A DNA stretch of 64,000 bases from Erwinia sp. S63 (GTDB lineage: Bacteria; Pseudomonadota; Gammaproteobacteria; Enterobacterales; Enterobacteriaceae), in contig NZ_JACVUP010000003.1 in NCBI RefSeq assembly GCF_016625195.1, positions 186,001 to 250,000 on the forward strand, in the 5' to 3' direction. Made by a program: the position numbers and the translations under genes. Each line of letters starts with the position of its first letter. The stretch's first letter is position 1. This document shows, in pieces, positions 17,501 to 26,266 of this stretch. Under the pieces are notes generated by a model. The model made no database searches. It was not told the DNA's origin and saw only the letters and a list, made by a program, of their open reading frames with translations.

Positions 17501-18777
17501 TGCGTGCATTATTACTGATTGCCAGCTTACTGGTCGCGGCATGTGACCAAACTAATACTGCAATTATCGGCAATAAGGAAATGTCTATGGATTCCAACAG
17601 TAATATCCAACTGGCCTTTGCCTGTAAAAAAGAGTCCATTCCGGGGCCGGAGGCTGAGGCTGATGTGCTGTTCAGATACGCCCGCTGGCTGCAGGTGAAC
17701 AACCAGCTGAAGCAGGACAAAGAGGTCGATACGGAGATCGGGCGCCTCTACCGGATTGCAGCGGAGAACGGACATGCCAAAGCCACCATCAATCTGCAGA
17801 ACGGGTCGCTGCGCGGGCGTTTTGGTCTGACCGCATCGGAACGACGCCGCTTCAGCCAGCAGCTCATCGATGCCGGAGTCGCCAGCGGCTACTATTTTAT
17901 CGCCATCTTTCTGCAGCACGGGGCGGCAGGGCTGAAGCAGGATGAGGACATGGCGCTGCGTTATTACCGTAAAGCGGCTGATGAAGGGAGCGCGCTGGCA
18001 CAGGTGTATCTGGCCAAAAAACTTGAGCCGGTTGATATCGCACCGGATGTTGCCAGGCAGATGTATCTCTGTGCTGCTGAGCAGGGAGAGGGAGAGGCCG
18101 CGATGATAATGGGTATTATTTATAAGAATCGTAAAAATTACCAGGAAGCGGTGCGTTTATATCAGTCAGGGGTAGCCGCGGGTAGCTCTTCTTCGGCAAG
18201 TTTATTAAGATACGGATTTAATGAACCTTTACCAGATGACCCTATTAGTTATCTTGGTTTAAAAAAAGACCCCGAGCGTTCCCGGCGTTACGAGGCTATC
18301 TGGAATATACTGGCGGATTACTCCTACGCTCATCCCACCGTACCCGAAATCAACGACATCGTTCCGTTACCGCCCGCGCCTTTGCCAGAATGGGACGGGA
18401 AGCTGAAGTGGCTGGAGGCCCGCGAAGCCAACATCCCGCCGGAAAAACCGAGTGAGGCGCTGATTGCCCGGCTGGCGAAGAAGAAGCACCTGAACCCGAC
18501 GACCGGCAGGCCGCTGCCGGAATCACCGGACTTTGATAAACAGAGCGCGTCGCTGCTGCTGTGCCACAGCGGAGAACCCTGCCCGAGAAGCGGCTACTGG
18601 CAGACGGCCTGGATACCGGACAGCGGAACAGGCCCGGAAGAGGTGCGTTACTTCAGGGAAGGGGATACGATGCCGGCCGACCGCATAACGCGCATTCATT
18701 CCCGCCCCTGGCCCTTGCGTGACAGGTACACGGAGGAAGAGCAGCCCGTGACGTGGCGTTATCTGGGAGAGGCATAG
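17500..18777 (+). CDS. Sel1-like lipoprotein, probable Tli5 immunity (array member 1)
   Basis: 425 residues. Lipoprotein signal MRALLLIASLLVAAC with Cys15, then a Sel1/TPR-like helical region (about 40-230, with repeats such as DMALRYYRKAADEGSALAQ), and a conserved C-terminal domain from SYAHPTVPEINDIVPL to TWRYLGEA that contains the CPRSGYWQTAW motif. ATG 17500 overlaps the PLD stop (TAATG) and is preferred to the TTG at 17491. Tandem Sel1-type lipoproteins protect against PldB in Pseudomonas, which supports an immunity role in the periplasm. It has its own signal sequence, unlike array members 2, 3 and 5. Confidence 0.82.
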   Translation: MRALLLIASLLVAACDQTNTAIIGNKEMSMDSNSNIQLAFACKKESIPGPEAEADVLFRYARWLQVNNQLKQDKEVDTEIGRLYRIAAENGHAKATINLQNGSLRGRFGLTASERRRFSQQLIDAGVASGYYFIAIFLQHGAAGLKQDEDMALRYYRKAADEGSALAQVYLAKKLEPVDIAPDVARQMYLCAAEQGEGEAAMIMGIIYKNRKNYQEAVRLYQSGVAAGSSSSASLLRYGFNEPLPDDPISYLGLKKDPERSRRYEAIWNILADYSYAHPTVPEINDIVPLPPAPLPEWDGKLKWLEAREANIPPEKPSEALIARLAKKKHLNPTTGRPLPESPDFDKQSASLLLCHSGEPCPRSGYWQTAWIPDSGTGPEEVRYFREGDTMPADRITRIHSRPWPLRDRYTEEEQPVTWRYLGEA

Positions 18778-18813
18778 GACAGCGTAAGTCGTTTAACAGC
18801 AGGGAGAGCAGTC
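18778..18813 (+). repeat. Repeated intergenic leader of immunity genes
   Basis: A 36-bp spacer starting ACAGCGTAAG and ending in the ribosome site GGGAGAGCAG recurs with small changes at 20116-20151, 21469-21495 and 24766-24802. It precedes members 2, 3, the relic start at 21496 and member 5. It supports copying of whole gene-plus-leader units. Confidence 0.8.
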
Positions 18814-20115
18814 ATGAAAAAAAGGTACAGCCAGCGACACGCCGCTATCGGGATGCTCTGCCTGCTGCTGGCAGGGTGCGATAACAGCGCTTCCCCGTTT
18901 CAGACAAACATGAGTGACATCCCGCCGCCCGGCGGGGCCAGCACCGGGCTGGCCTTCACCTGCAGACACGAGATTATTCCGGGGCCGGAAGCTGATACTG
19001 ATGTGCTGTTCAGATACGCCCGCTGGTTGCAGGTGAACAATCAGCTCAGGCAGGACAAGGCTATAGACCTGGAAATTGCCCGTCTTTACCGCATTGCGGC
19101 AGAAAACGGTCATGCCAAAGCTACGATCAATCTTCAGAACGGGTCGCTGCGCGGGCGTTTTGGCCTGACAGCCTCTGAGAGACGCCGTTTCAGCCAGCAG
19201 CTCATCGATGCAGGGGTTGCCAGCGGCTACTACTTTATCGCCATCTATCTGCAGCATGGAGCTGCGGGGCTGAAGCAGGATGAGGAAATGGCGCTGCGTT
19301 ACTATCGTAAGGCGGCTGATGAAGGGAGTGCTCTGGCACAAGCCTATGTAGGCGAAAAACTTGAACCGGTTGATATTGCCCCCGACGTTGCAATGCAGAT
19401 GTTGCTGTGCGCAGCTGAGCAAGGTAATGGCGAGGCAGCAGTATCGCTGGGAGTTAGCCTCAAAATAGATAAAAAGTATGCAGAGGCTTTGCATGCATTC
19501 CAACTAGGGGTAGCTGCGGGGGATTCTTCTTCGGCAAGCCGAATGAAGGAAGGGTTTTCCGGTCCCGAGCCTACTGACAGGCTCTCCTATCTTGGTCTGC
19601 AAAAAGACCCCGAGCGTTCCCGGCGTTACGAGGCTATCTGGAATATACTGGCGGATTACTCCTACGCCCATCCCACCGTACCCGAAATCAACGACATCGT
19701 ACCGCTACCGCCCGCGCCTTTGCCGGAATGGGACGGCAAACTGAAGTGGGTGGAGGCCCGCGAAGCCAATATTCCGCCGGAAAAACCGGGTGAGGCGCTG
19801 ATTGCACGGCTGGCGAAGAAGAAGCACCTGAACCCGGCGACCGGCAGGCCGCTGCCTGAATCCCCGGACTTTGATAAACAGAGCACCTCGCTTCTGCTGT
19901 GCCACAGCGGAGAGCCCTGCCCGAGAAGCGGCTACTGGCAGACGGCCTGGATACCGGACAGCGGAACAGGCCCGGAAGATGTAAGTTACTTCAGGGAGGG
20001 GGATACGATGCCGGCTGACCACATAACGCGTATTCATCCCCGCCCCTGGCCCTTGCGTGACAGGCTAACGGAAGAAGAGCAGCCCGTGACGTGGCGCTAT
20101 CTGGGTGAAGCCTAG
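18814..20115 (+). CDS. Sel1-like lipoprotein, probable Tli5 immunity (array member 2)
   Basis: 433 residues. The signal has the Cys at residue 22 (GMLCLLLAGC) after a distinctive YSQRHAAIG start shared with members 3 and 5. Sel1-like region and C-terminal CPRSGYW domain are as in member 1. Differences cluster in the middle, about residues 185-285 (for example KIDKKYAEALHAFQLGVAAGDSSSASRMKEGF). It lies 36 bp after member 1 with a leader that recurs before members 3 and 5 (GGGAGAGCAG ribosome site). It has no partner effector of its own here, so it may guard against variants from other strains. Confidence 0.8.
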   Translation: MKKRYSQRHAAIGMLCLLLAGCDNSASPFQTNMSDIPPPGGASTGLAFTCRHEIIPGPEADTDVLFRYARWLQVNNQLRQDKAIDLEIARLYRIAAENGHAKATINLQNGSLRGRFGLTASERRRFSQQLIDAGVASGYYFIAIYLQHGAAGLKQDEEMALRYYRKAADEGSALAQAYVGEKLEPVDIAPDVAMQMLLCAAEQGNGEAAVSLGVSLKIDKKYAEALHAFQLGVAAGDSSSASRMKEGFSGPEPTDRLSYLGLQKDPERSRRYEAIWNILADYSYAHPTVPEINDIVPLPPAPLPEWDGKLKWVEAREANIPPEKPGEALIARLAKKKHLNPATGRPLPESPDFDKQSTSLLLCHSGEPCPRSGYWQTAWIPDSGTGPEDVSYFREGDTMPADHITRIHPRPWPLRDRLTEEEQPVTWRYLGEA

Positions 20116-20151
20116 GACAGCGTAAGCCGTTTAACAGCAGGGAGAGCAGCC

Positions 20152-21468
20152 ATGACTAAAAGTTACAGCCAGCGACACGCCGCTATCGGGATGCTCTGCC
20201 TGCTGCTGGCAGGGTGCGATAACAGCGCTCCCCCGTTTCAGACAAACATCCGTGGTATCCCATCGCCCGGCGGGGCCAGCACCGGGCAGGCCTTCACCTG
20301 CAGACACGAGATTATTCCGAGGCCTGAAGCTGAGGCTGATGTGCTGTTCAGATACGCCCGCTGGCTGCAGGTGAACAACCAGCTCAGGCAGGACAAGGTC
20401 ATAGACCTGGAAATTGCCCGTCTCTACCGGATTGCAGCGGAGAACGGGCATGCCAAAGCCACTATCAATCTGCAGAACGGATCGCTGCGCGGGCATTTTG
20501 GTCTGACCGCATCGGAACGACGCCGTTTCAGCCAGCAGCTTATCGATGCCGGAGTCGCCAGCGGCTACTATTTTATCGCCATCTATCTGCAGCATGGTGC
20601 TGCGGGGCTGAAGCAGGATGAGGACATGGCGCTGCGTTACTATCGTAAGGCGGCTGATGAAGGCAACGCCCAGGCACAGGCTTACGTGGGCGAAAAGTTA
20701 TCCTGGCTTGAGAATACCGGGGACATAGTCCGGCTGATGCGGCGTTGCGCAGCAGAACAGGGGGACGGGGAAGCCGCATCTTCGCTGGGAATTAACCTGA
20801 AGGCAAAAAAGAAATATAAAGAGGCAGCCGAAGCATTTCAATTAGGGGTGGCTGCCGGTGACGAAAATTCTGCAAGCTTTTTAGAAGAAGGATTTTACGG
20901 TCCCGAGCCTACAGGCAGGCTCTATTATCTTGGCCAGCAAAAAGACCCCGAACGCGCACGGCGCTATAAGGCTATCTGGGAGATACTGGCAGATTACTCC
21001 TACGCCCATCCCACCGTACCCGAAATCAATGACATCGTGCCGTTACCGCCCGCGCCTTTGCCGGAATGGGACGGCAAACTGAAGTGGCTGGAGGCCCGCG
21101 AAGCCAACATCCCGCCGGAAAAACCGGACGAGGCGCTGATTGCACGGCTGGCGAAGAAGAAGCACCTGAACCCGGCGACCGGCAGGCCGCTGCCGGAATC
21201 ACCGGACTTTGATAAACAGAGCACCTCGCTGCTGCTGTGCCACAGCGGAGAACCCTGCCCGAGAAGCGGCTACTGGCAGACGGCCTGGATACCGGACAGC
21301 GGAACAGGCCCGGAAGAGGTGCGTTACTTCAGGGAAGGGGATACGATGCCGGCCGACCGCATAACGCGCATTCATTCCCGCCCCTGGCCCTTGCGTGACA
21401 GGCATACGGAGGAAGAGCAACCCGTGACGTGGCGTGGCGTTATCTGGGCGAGGCCTAGGACAGCATAA
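20152..21468 (+). CDS. Sel1-like lipoprotein, probable Tli5 immunity (array member 3), altered C-terminus
   Basis: 438 residues, lipobox LAGC with Cys22. The N-terminal and C-terminal domains match the other members, and the middle segment is its own (SWLENTGDIVRLMRRCAAEQ and KAKKKYKEAAEAFQ). Near the 3' end GTGGCGT is followed by a second GGCGT (about 21428-21438), a 5-bp tandem duplication that shifts the frame. The usual ending TWRYLGEA becomes TWRGVIWARPRTA. The change is confined to the last residues, so the protein may still fold. Confidence 0.78.
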   Translation: MTKSYSQRHAAIGMLCLLLAGCDNSAPPFQTNIRGIPSPGGASTGQAFTCRHEIIPRPEAEADVLFRYARWLQVNNQLRQDKVIDLEIARLYRIAAENGHAKATINLQNGSLRGHFGLTASERRRFSQQLIDAGVASGYYFIAIYLQHGAAGLKQDEDMALRYYRKAADEGNAQAQAYVGEKLSWLENTGDIVRLMRRCAAEQGDGEAASSLGINLKAKKKYKEAAEAFQLGVAAGDENSASFLEEGFYGPEPTGRLYYLGQQKDPERARRYKAIWEILADYSYAHPTVPEINDIVPLPPAPLPEWDGKLKWLEAREANIPPEKPDEALIARLAKKKHLNPATGRPLPESPDFDKQSTSLLLCHSGEPCPRSGYWQTAWIPDSGTGPEEVRYFREGDTMPADRITRIHSRPWPLRDRHTEEEQPVTWRGVIWARPRTA

Positions 21469-21495
21469 GCCTTTAAACACAAGGAAGAGCAGGCC

Positions 21496-21546
21496 ATGTC
21501 AAACAAGTGCAGCCAGCGGCACGCCGGCATCATCATCCGTCGATAG
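21496..21546 (+). pseudogene. Relic immunity-gene start fused to vgrG tail (duplication scar)
   Basis: An ATG with the repeated leader begins a frame coding MSNKCSQRHAG, the start of an immunity lipoprotein. At 21527/21528 the sequence switches to the vgrG 3' end and the frame stops at 21544-21546 after 16 codons. The junction marks where two unlike genes were joined. It leaves a non-functional peptide, but the leader and ribosome site of the following PLD gene are kept. Confidence 0.85.
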
Positions 21547-21640
21547 CCAGTTCAGACATTACTACGCCCGACACCCATACTGCGCACCGCACGACCTATG
21601 CCCGCCTTTTGGGTAGTGTAAACGACAAGGATGAAGCTTA
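21528..21640 (+). repeat. Duplicated vgrG 3' tail before PLD copy 2
   Basis: Copy of 15546-15658. In the vgrG frame it would still read as HHHPSIASS and on to LLGSVNDKDEA with its stop, but there is no vgrG upstream, so it is a fossil. It supplies the AAGGATGAAG ribosome site of the next effector gene. Confidence 0.9.
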
Positions 21641-23482
21641 ATGAAAAAGGACCCTTTTGTTGTCCCTATTGCCCCTCAGGAAGCGGATCACGGGGTGATT
21701 ACCTCTCCCTGGTTTGTTCAGAATACGGAATACCCGCCAGCCCTGGCGACCTACAAGCCGCTGGTTAATGGCGAAGAGGCTTTTGCTGCGGTTCATCACG
21801 CCATTGCGAATGCGAAGAAATCAGTGGATATCATCTGCTGGGGTTTCCAGCCTTCAATGTATTTTATCCGCGACGGGCAGGCCCCCTCGATTGGAGAGTT
21901 ACTCGTTAACGTTGCGAGAAGAAACAACGTGGAAGTGAGAGTATTGGGTTGGGAAATGCCACTCAATACAGCAGGGGGAGCAGGAGAAGCCAATCTGCCC
22001 GGCAAAGGTATTGTTCGTATAAAAGATCGGGCAGGACAAAGCGCGACGGATGAGCAATATGCGAATGACAGGAAATGGTTTGCAGAGTATGCACTGTTTA
22101 ACACGATTAAAGAGATTTCAGTCGGTCTCGGAACAACGCCAAAAAGATTAAAGCAATTCCCGCAGTTTGTAAGCAGGGGCTTCAATGTTGATGAACGAGC
22201 GGAGATACAATACCAGGCAGCACTGCATGCCCTAGATAAAGACATCAGTAAAATGACCGTGGCACTTCTGGCGGCGACAGCCACTCATCACCAGAAAACA
22301 GTCCTGGTGGATTACGAATTACCGGAGCATGCAGTGGGTTTTGTGATGGGCCACAACATGCTCGATGAGTACTGGGATACAGATGAGCATTCATCCAGGC
22401 GTCGGGCAGGCAGCGTGGATGCGTATGCACCCAATATGGGAACCAGCGGGTTTCTCCCGCGTCAGGATATCTCAAGTCAGGTAACGGGCCCGATACTGGA
22501 ACACCTGCACGAGAATTTTGCTAAGGCGTGGTGTAAGGAAACGCATCAGGATCTGCTGGCTTTGCGTAATGCAAAGAAAGTGGCAAAAGAACTGAAGCCC
22601 CGCCCTGAATACGGCACGCCGATTATGGCTCAACTGCTCCGCACTCAGGCACAGGAACAAAAACGGGATATCGAGACGCTTTATTTGCAGGCAGTCAACA
22701 ATGCCACTCAGTTTATCTATATAGAAAATCAGTATTTCCGCTGGCCGCCGCTGGCCAAATTAATTACTGAAACTGTAGCAAAACAAATAAAAAATGGTCG
22801 CGACCCCGAAAAAGATGGTGTTCTGCATTTGTTTGTAGTGACATCTGTTACAGATGAGGGGATAGGGTCGGGTACCGTCAATACCCAGCGCATGCTGGAT
22901 TTACTTGGACGGGCCGATACCATGCCGGGTATCACCAAGCTTAAACTGAAAGAAGAATTTCGAAACAGCCTGCCCAGCGACCCCTCAATCAACGCTCCCT
23001 ATGGAGAGAAGCTGAAATACATTTATGAACGGGATGCTGCAATAAAAGAAAAAGAGAAAGAAATAGATGAGAGCATCATTCCCCTTGTAGATATACCTGG
23101 TCTAAAAGTGCATGTATGCTCGCTGGTCGCAATGAATTCTCCGCCAGATAAATGGATGCCTGTTTATATTCACTCCAAGTTGATGATTATCAATGACGTG
23201 TTTACCACGCATGGTTCTGCCAATATTAACACCCGCAGTATGCAGGTGGACAGTGAGATGAATATTGCTCATGAGTGGGGAAGTGTGACGCGGGATTTAA
23301 GAAGAAGATTATGGAACTTACATACTAACGGCAAGGGAGGGAATGATAATCCGAAAGATGCATTTGAAGCTTGGGAAGACTTGCTCCTCAATAATAAAAA
23401 TTTAATGGAAAATAAAGAAAGTCCGGAAGCATCGATTATTAATTTCCTCTACTTGAGTGCAAATCTTAAGAACTTAGATTAA
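21641..23482 (+). CDS. T6SS phospholipase D effector, Tle5 type (copy 2)
   Basis: 613 residues with both HKD motifs intact at the same positions as copy 1 (H217/K219/D224 and H511/K513/D518, HSKLMIIND). The first ~370 residues differ from copy 1 at only scattered sites. After FRWPP the sequences part: the stretch from about 372 to 495 and the last ~60 residues are clearly different (for example LKEEFRNSLPSDPSINAPYGEK), apart from the catalytic blocks. It is preceded by the vgrG relic and linked to immunity member 4 by TAATG. It lacks an adjacent intact vgrG, so it probably loads on the VgrG at 12945 or on one elsewhere. Confidence 0.9.
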   Translation: MKKDPFVVPIAPQEADHGVITSPWFVQNTEYPPALATYKPLVNGEEAFAAVHHAIANAKKSVDIICWGFQPSMYFIRDGQAPSIGELLVNVARRNNVEVRVLGWEMPLNTAGGAGEANLPGKGIVRIKDRAGQSATDEQYANDRKWFAEYALFNTIKEISVGLGTTPKRLKQFPQFVSRGFNVDERAEIQYQAALHALDKDISKMTVALLAATATHHQKTVLVDYELPEHAVGFVMGHNMLDEYWDTDEHSSRRRAGSVDAYAPNMGTSGFLPRQDISSQVTGPILEHLHENFAKAWCKETHQDLLALRNAKKVAKELKPRPEYGTPIMAQLLRTQAQEQKRDIETLYLQAVNNATQFIYIENQYFRWPPLAKLITETVAKQIKNGRDPEKDGVLHLFVVTSVTDEGIGSGTVNTQRMLDLLGRADTMPGITKLKLKEEFRNSLPSDPSINAPYGEKLKYIYERDAAIKEKEKEIDESIIPLVDIPGLKVHVCSLVAMNSPPDKWMPVYIHSKLMIINDVFTTHGSANINTRSMQVDSEMNIAHEWGSVTRDLRRRLWNLHTNGKGGNDNPKDAFEAWEDLLLNNKNLMENKESPEASIINFLYLSANLKNLD

Positions 23483-24765
23483 TGAAAAAATTCATATTAC
23501 TAATAAGCCTTTTACTGACGGCTTGTGATCAAAATAATTTTTCAAATTTGGCAAGAAAGGATACTGCTGTGGACCCCCTGAATAATATCAATGATCGCCT
23601 GGCTTTTACATGCCTGCATGAGGTCATTCCGCAGATACATTCTGATGCTGATATACTGTTCAAATATGCGCGCTGGCTGCAGGTGAACAACCAGCTTAAG
23701 CAGGACAAGGCCATAGACCTGGAAATTGCCCGTCTCTATCGCATAGCGGCTGAAAACGGACATGCCAAAGCCACCATCAATCTGCAGAACGGGTCGCTGC
23801 GCGGGCGTTTTGGGCTGACTGCATCGGAACGACGCCGCTTCAGCCAGCAGCTTATCGATGCCGGAGTCGCCAGCGGCTACTACTTTATCGCCATCTATCT
23901 GCAGCACGGGGCTGCGGGGCTGAAGCAGGATGAGGAAATGGCGCTGCGTTACTATCGTAAGGCGGCTGATGAAGGGAGTGCTCTGGCACAAGCCTATGTG
24001 GGCGATAAACTTGAACCGGTTGACATTGCCCCCGACGTTGCAAAACAGATGTTGCTATGCGCAGCTGAGCAAGGTAATGGCGAGGCAGCAGTATCGCTGG
24101 GGGTTGGCCTCAAAATAAATAAAAAGTATTCAGAGGCTTTGCATGCATTCCAGCTCGGAGTGGCGGCAGGTAATGCAAGCTCAGCAAGATTTTTGGGGAA
24201 TGGATTTAATGGCCCTGAGGCTGATGATAGGCTTTACTATCTTAATCAACATATAGACCCTGAGCGTGCTCATCGTTACATGCTCATCAACGATATACTG
24301 TCAGGTTACTCCTACGCCCATCCCACCGTAACCGAGATCAACGACATCGTGCCGTTACCCCCCGCGCCTTTACCGGAATGGGACGGCAAACTGAAGTGGG
24401 TGGAGGCCCGCGAAGCCAATATTCCGCCGGAAAAACCGGATGAGGCGCTGATTGCCCGACTGGCGAAGAAGAAGCACCTGAACCCGGCGACCGGCAGGCC
24501 GCTGCCTGAGTCACCGGACTTTGATAAACAGAGCACGTCGCTGCTGCTGTGCAACAGCGGGGAAGCCTGCCCGAGAAGCGGCTACTGGCAGACGGCCTGG
24601 ATACCGGACAGCGGAACAGGCCCGGAAGAAGTGCGTTACTTCAGGGAGGGGGATACGATGCCGGCTGACCGCATAACTCGCATTCAGTCCCGCCCCTGGC
24701 CCCTGCGTGACAGGCTAACGGAAGAAGAGCAGCCCGTGACGTGGCGTTATCTGGGAGAGGCTTAG
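23482..24765 (+). CDS. Sel1-like lipoprotein, probable Tli5 immunity (array member 4)
   Basis: 427 residues, signal MKKFILLISLLLTAC with Cys15. Like member 1 it is the gene directly coupled to an effector and has its own signal and N-terminal ~40 residues. From KYARWLQVNNQLKQ on it shares the common scaffold. The middle (VAAGNASSARFLGNGFNGPEADDRLYYLNQHIDPERAHRYMLINDIL) is unlike any other member. The C-terminal CPRSGYWQTAW domain is complete and ends TWRYLGEA. It is the likely specific immunity protein for PLD copy 2. Confidence 0.82.
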   Translation: MKKFILLISLLLTACDQNNFSNLARKDTAVDPLNNINDRLAFTCLHEVIPQIHSDADILFKYARWLQVNNQLKQDKAIDLEIARLYRIAAENGHAKATINLQNGSLRGRFGLTASERRRFSQQLIDAGVASGYYFIAIYLQHGAAGLKQDEEMALRYYRKAADEGSALAQAYVGDKLEPVDIAPDVAKQMLLCAAEQGNGEAAVSLGVGLKINKKYSEALHAFQLGVAAGNASSARFLGNGFNGPEADDRLYYLNQHIDPERAHRYMLINDILSGYSYAHPTVTEINDIVPLPPAPLPEWDGKLKWVEAREANIPPEKPDEALIARLAKKKHLNPATGRPLPESPDFDKQSTSLLLCNSGEACPRSGYWQTAWIPDSGTGPEEVRYFREGDTMPADRITRIQSRPWPLRDRLTEEEQPVTWRYLGEA

Positions 24766-24802
24766 GACAGCATAAGCCGTTAAACACAAGGAAGAGCAGC
24801 CC

Positions 24803-25852
24803 ATGATAAAAAACTATAGCCAGCGGCACGCCGCTATCGGGATGCTCTGCCTGCTGCTGGCAGGATGCGATAACAGCGCTTCCCCGTTTCAGACAAACAT
24901 GCGTGGCCTCCCGTCGCCCGGCGGGGCCAGCACCGGGCAGGTCTTCACCTGTAAACACGAGATTATTACGGGGCCGGACGCTGAGGCTGATGTGCTGTTC
25001 AGATACGCCCGCTGGCTGCAGGTGAACAACCAGCTTAAACAGAACAAAGAAGTCGATACGGAGGTCGGGCGCCTCTATCGGATTGCAGCAGAAAACGGGC
25101 ATGCCAAAGCCACCATCAATCTGCAGAACGGGTCACTGCGCGGGCGTTTTGGCCTGACAGCCTCTGAAAGACGCAGTTTCAGCCAGCAGCTCATCGATGC
25201 AGGGGTTGCCAGCGGCTACTACTTTATCGCCATCTATCTGCAGCATGGAGCTGCGGGGCTGAAGCAGGATGAGGAAATGGCGCTGCGTTACTATCGTAAG
25301 GCGGCTGATGAAGGGAGTGCTCTGGCACAAGCCTATGTGGGCGATAAACTTGCACCGGTTGACATTGCCCCCGACGTTGCAAAACAGATGTTGCTATGCG
25401 CAGCTGAGCAAGGTAATGGCGAGGCAGCCCTATCGCTGGGGATTGGCCTCAAAATAAATAAAAAGTATTCAGAGGCTTTGCATGCATTCCAGCTCGGGGT
25501 AGCGGCAGGTAATTCAAGCTCAGCAAGCTTTTTAGAAGAGGGATTTTCCGGTCCCGAGCCTACTGACAGGCTCGATTATCTAGGCCAGCAAAACGACCCC
25601 GAACGCGCACGGCGCTATAAGGCTATCTGGAAGATACTGTCAGGTTACTCCTACGCTCATCCCACCGTACCCGAAATCAACGACATCGTTCCGTTACCCC
25701 CCGCGCCTTTGCCGGAATGGGACGGCAAACTGAAGTGGGTGGAGGCCCGCGAAGCCAATATTCCGCCGGAAAAACCGGACGAGGCGTTGATTGCCCTGCT
25801 GGCGAAGAAGAAGCACCTGGATCAGGTGACGGGCAGACCACTGACGTATTAA
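24803..25852 (+). CDS. Sel1-like lipoprotein, immunity array member 5, C-terminally truncated
   Basis: 349 residues, lipobox LAGC with Cys22. It follows the scaffold up to AKKKHLDQVTGRPL and then stops after TY, so the last ~85 residues, including the CPRSGYW motif and the RPWPLRDR segment, are missing. No remnant of that part is visible downstream. It may be a decaying gene, or it may still bind if the Sel1 part is enough. It is the last member before the PAAR gene. Confidence 0.72.
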   Translation: MIKNYSQRHAAIGMLCLLLAGCDNSASPFQTNMRGLPSPGGASTGQVFTCKHEIITGPDAEADVLFRYARWLQVNNQLKQNKEVDTEVGRLYRIAAENGHAKATINLQNGSLRGRFGLTASERRSFSQQLIDAGVASGYYFIAIYLQHGAAGLKQDEEMALRYYRKAADEGSALAQAYVGDKLAPVDIAPDVAKQMLLCAAEQGNGEAALSLGIGLKINKKYSEALHAFQLGVAAGNSSSASFLEEGFSGPEPTDRLDYLGQQNDPERARRYKAIWKILSGYSYAHPTVPEINDIVPLPPAPLPEWDGKLKWVEAREANIPPEKPDEALIALLAKKKHLDQVTGRPLTY

Positions 25853-26006
25853 ATGATTTCATCAGAAAGAATATGTCATTCATGTTGTGCTATGGCGGTA
25901 ATACAACGTCATTCAGTCGGTAATTTTTATTTCAGACAATCCTCAAAATCGTTTTATTTAGTGACAAGTTTCTTATTTAACTAATTTATCAAGGGTGTAT
26001 TTAATA
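25853..26006. other. AT-rich spacer between immunity array and PAAR gene
   Basis: About 150 bp of AT-rich sequence. No reading frame, and no trace of the missing C-terminus of array member 5. A promoter for the PAAR-to-tssM block could lie here, but no convincing -35/-10 pair was found. Confidence 0.35.
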
Positions 26007-26264
26007 ATGAGATATATTATTCGGCTGGGTGATAAACATACCGGCGGCGGCTCTGTTTTAAGTGCTTCAATGAAGATGATGTTTCACGGTGTAGGTGCTG
26101 CGCGAGTGGGAGATCCTGTTGACTGCCCTAAGCACGGTAAAAATGTTATCGCAGAGGGCCATGCAACCTACAAAGACTACGGGCGACCAGTGGCATTTCA
26201 TGGGCATCGTTGTGCATGCGGGTGCACACTGATTTCAAGCCTACCATCAGCAACGGCGATTTAA
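26007..26264 (+). CDS. PAAR-domain spike tip protein
   Basis: 85-residue protein that caps the VgrG spike. It has the usual PAAR order: IRLGDKHTGGGSVL, then VGDPVDCPKHG, and a final GHRCACGCTLISSLPSA, with His and Cys residues available to hold zinc at the tip. ATG 26007 is preferred over the GTG at 25995 because AAGGG (25991-25995) precedes it and PAAR proteins start at this point. No toxin extension. Its stop is 2 bp before the next gene. Confidence 0.9.
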   Translation: MRYIIRLGDKHTGGGSVLSASMKMMFHGVGAARVGDPVDCPKHGKNVIAEGHATYKDYGRPVAFHGHRCACGCTLISSLPSATAI

Positions 26265-26266
26265 AT

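Noticed and set aside
15659..25852. CRISPR-like repeats
   Set aside because: The repeats are gene-length paralogues and their leaders, not short regularly spaced repeats.
10543..26264. Insertion sequence or integrase that could explain the island
   Set aside because: No transposase, integrase, terminal inverted repeats or tRNA site found; homologous or microhomology recombination explains the layout better.
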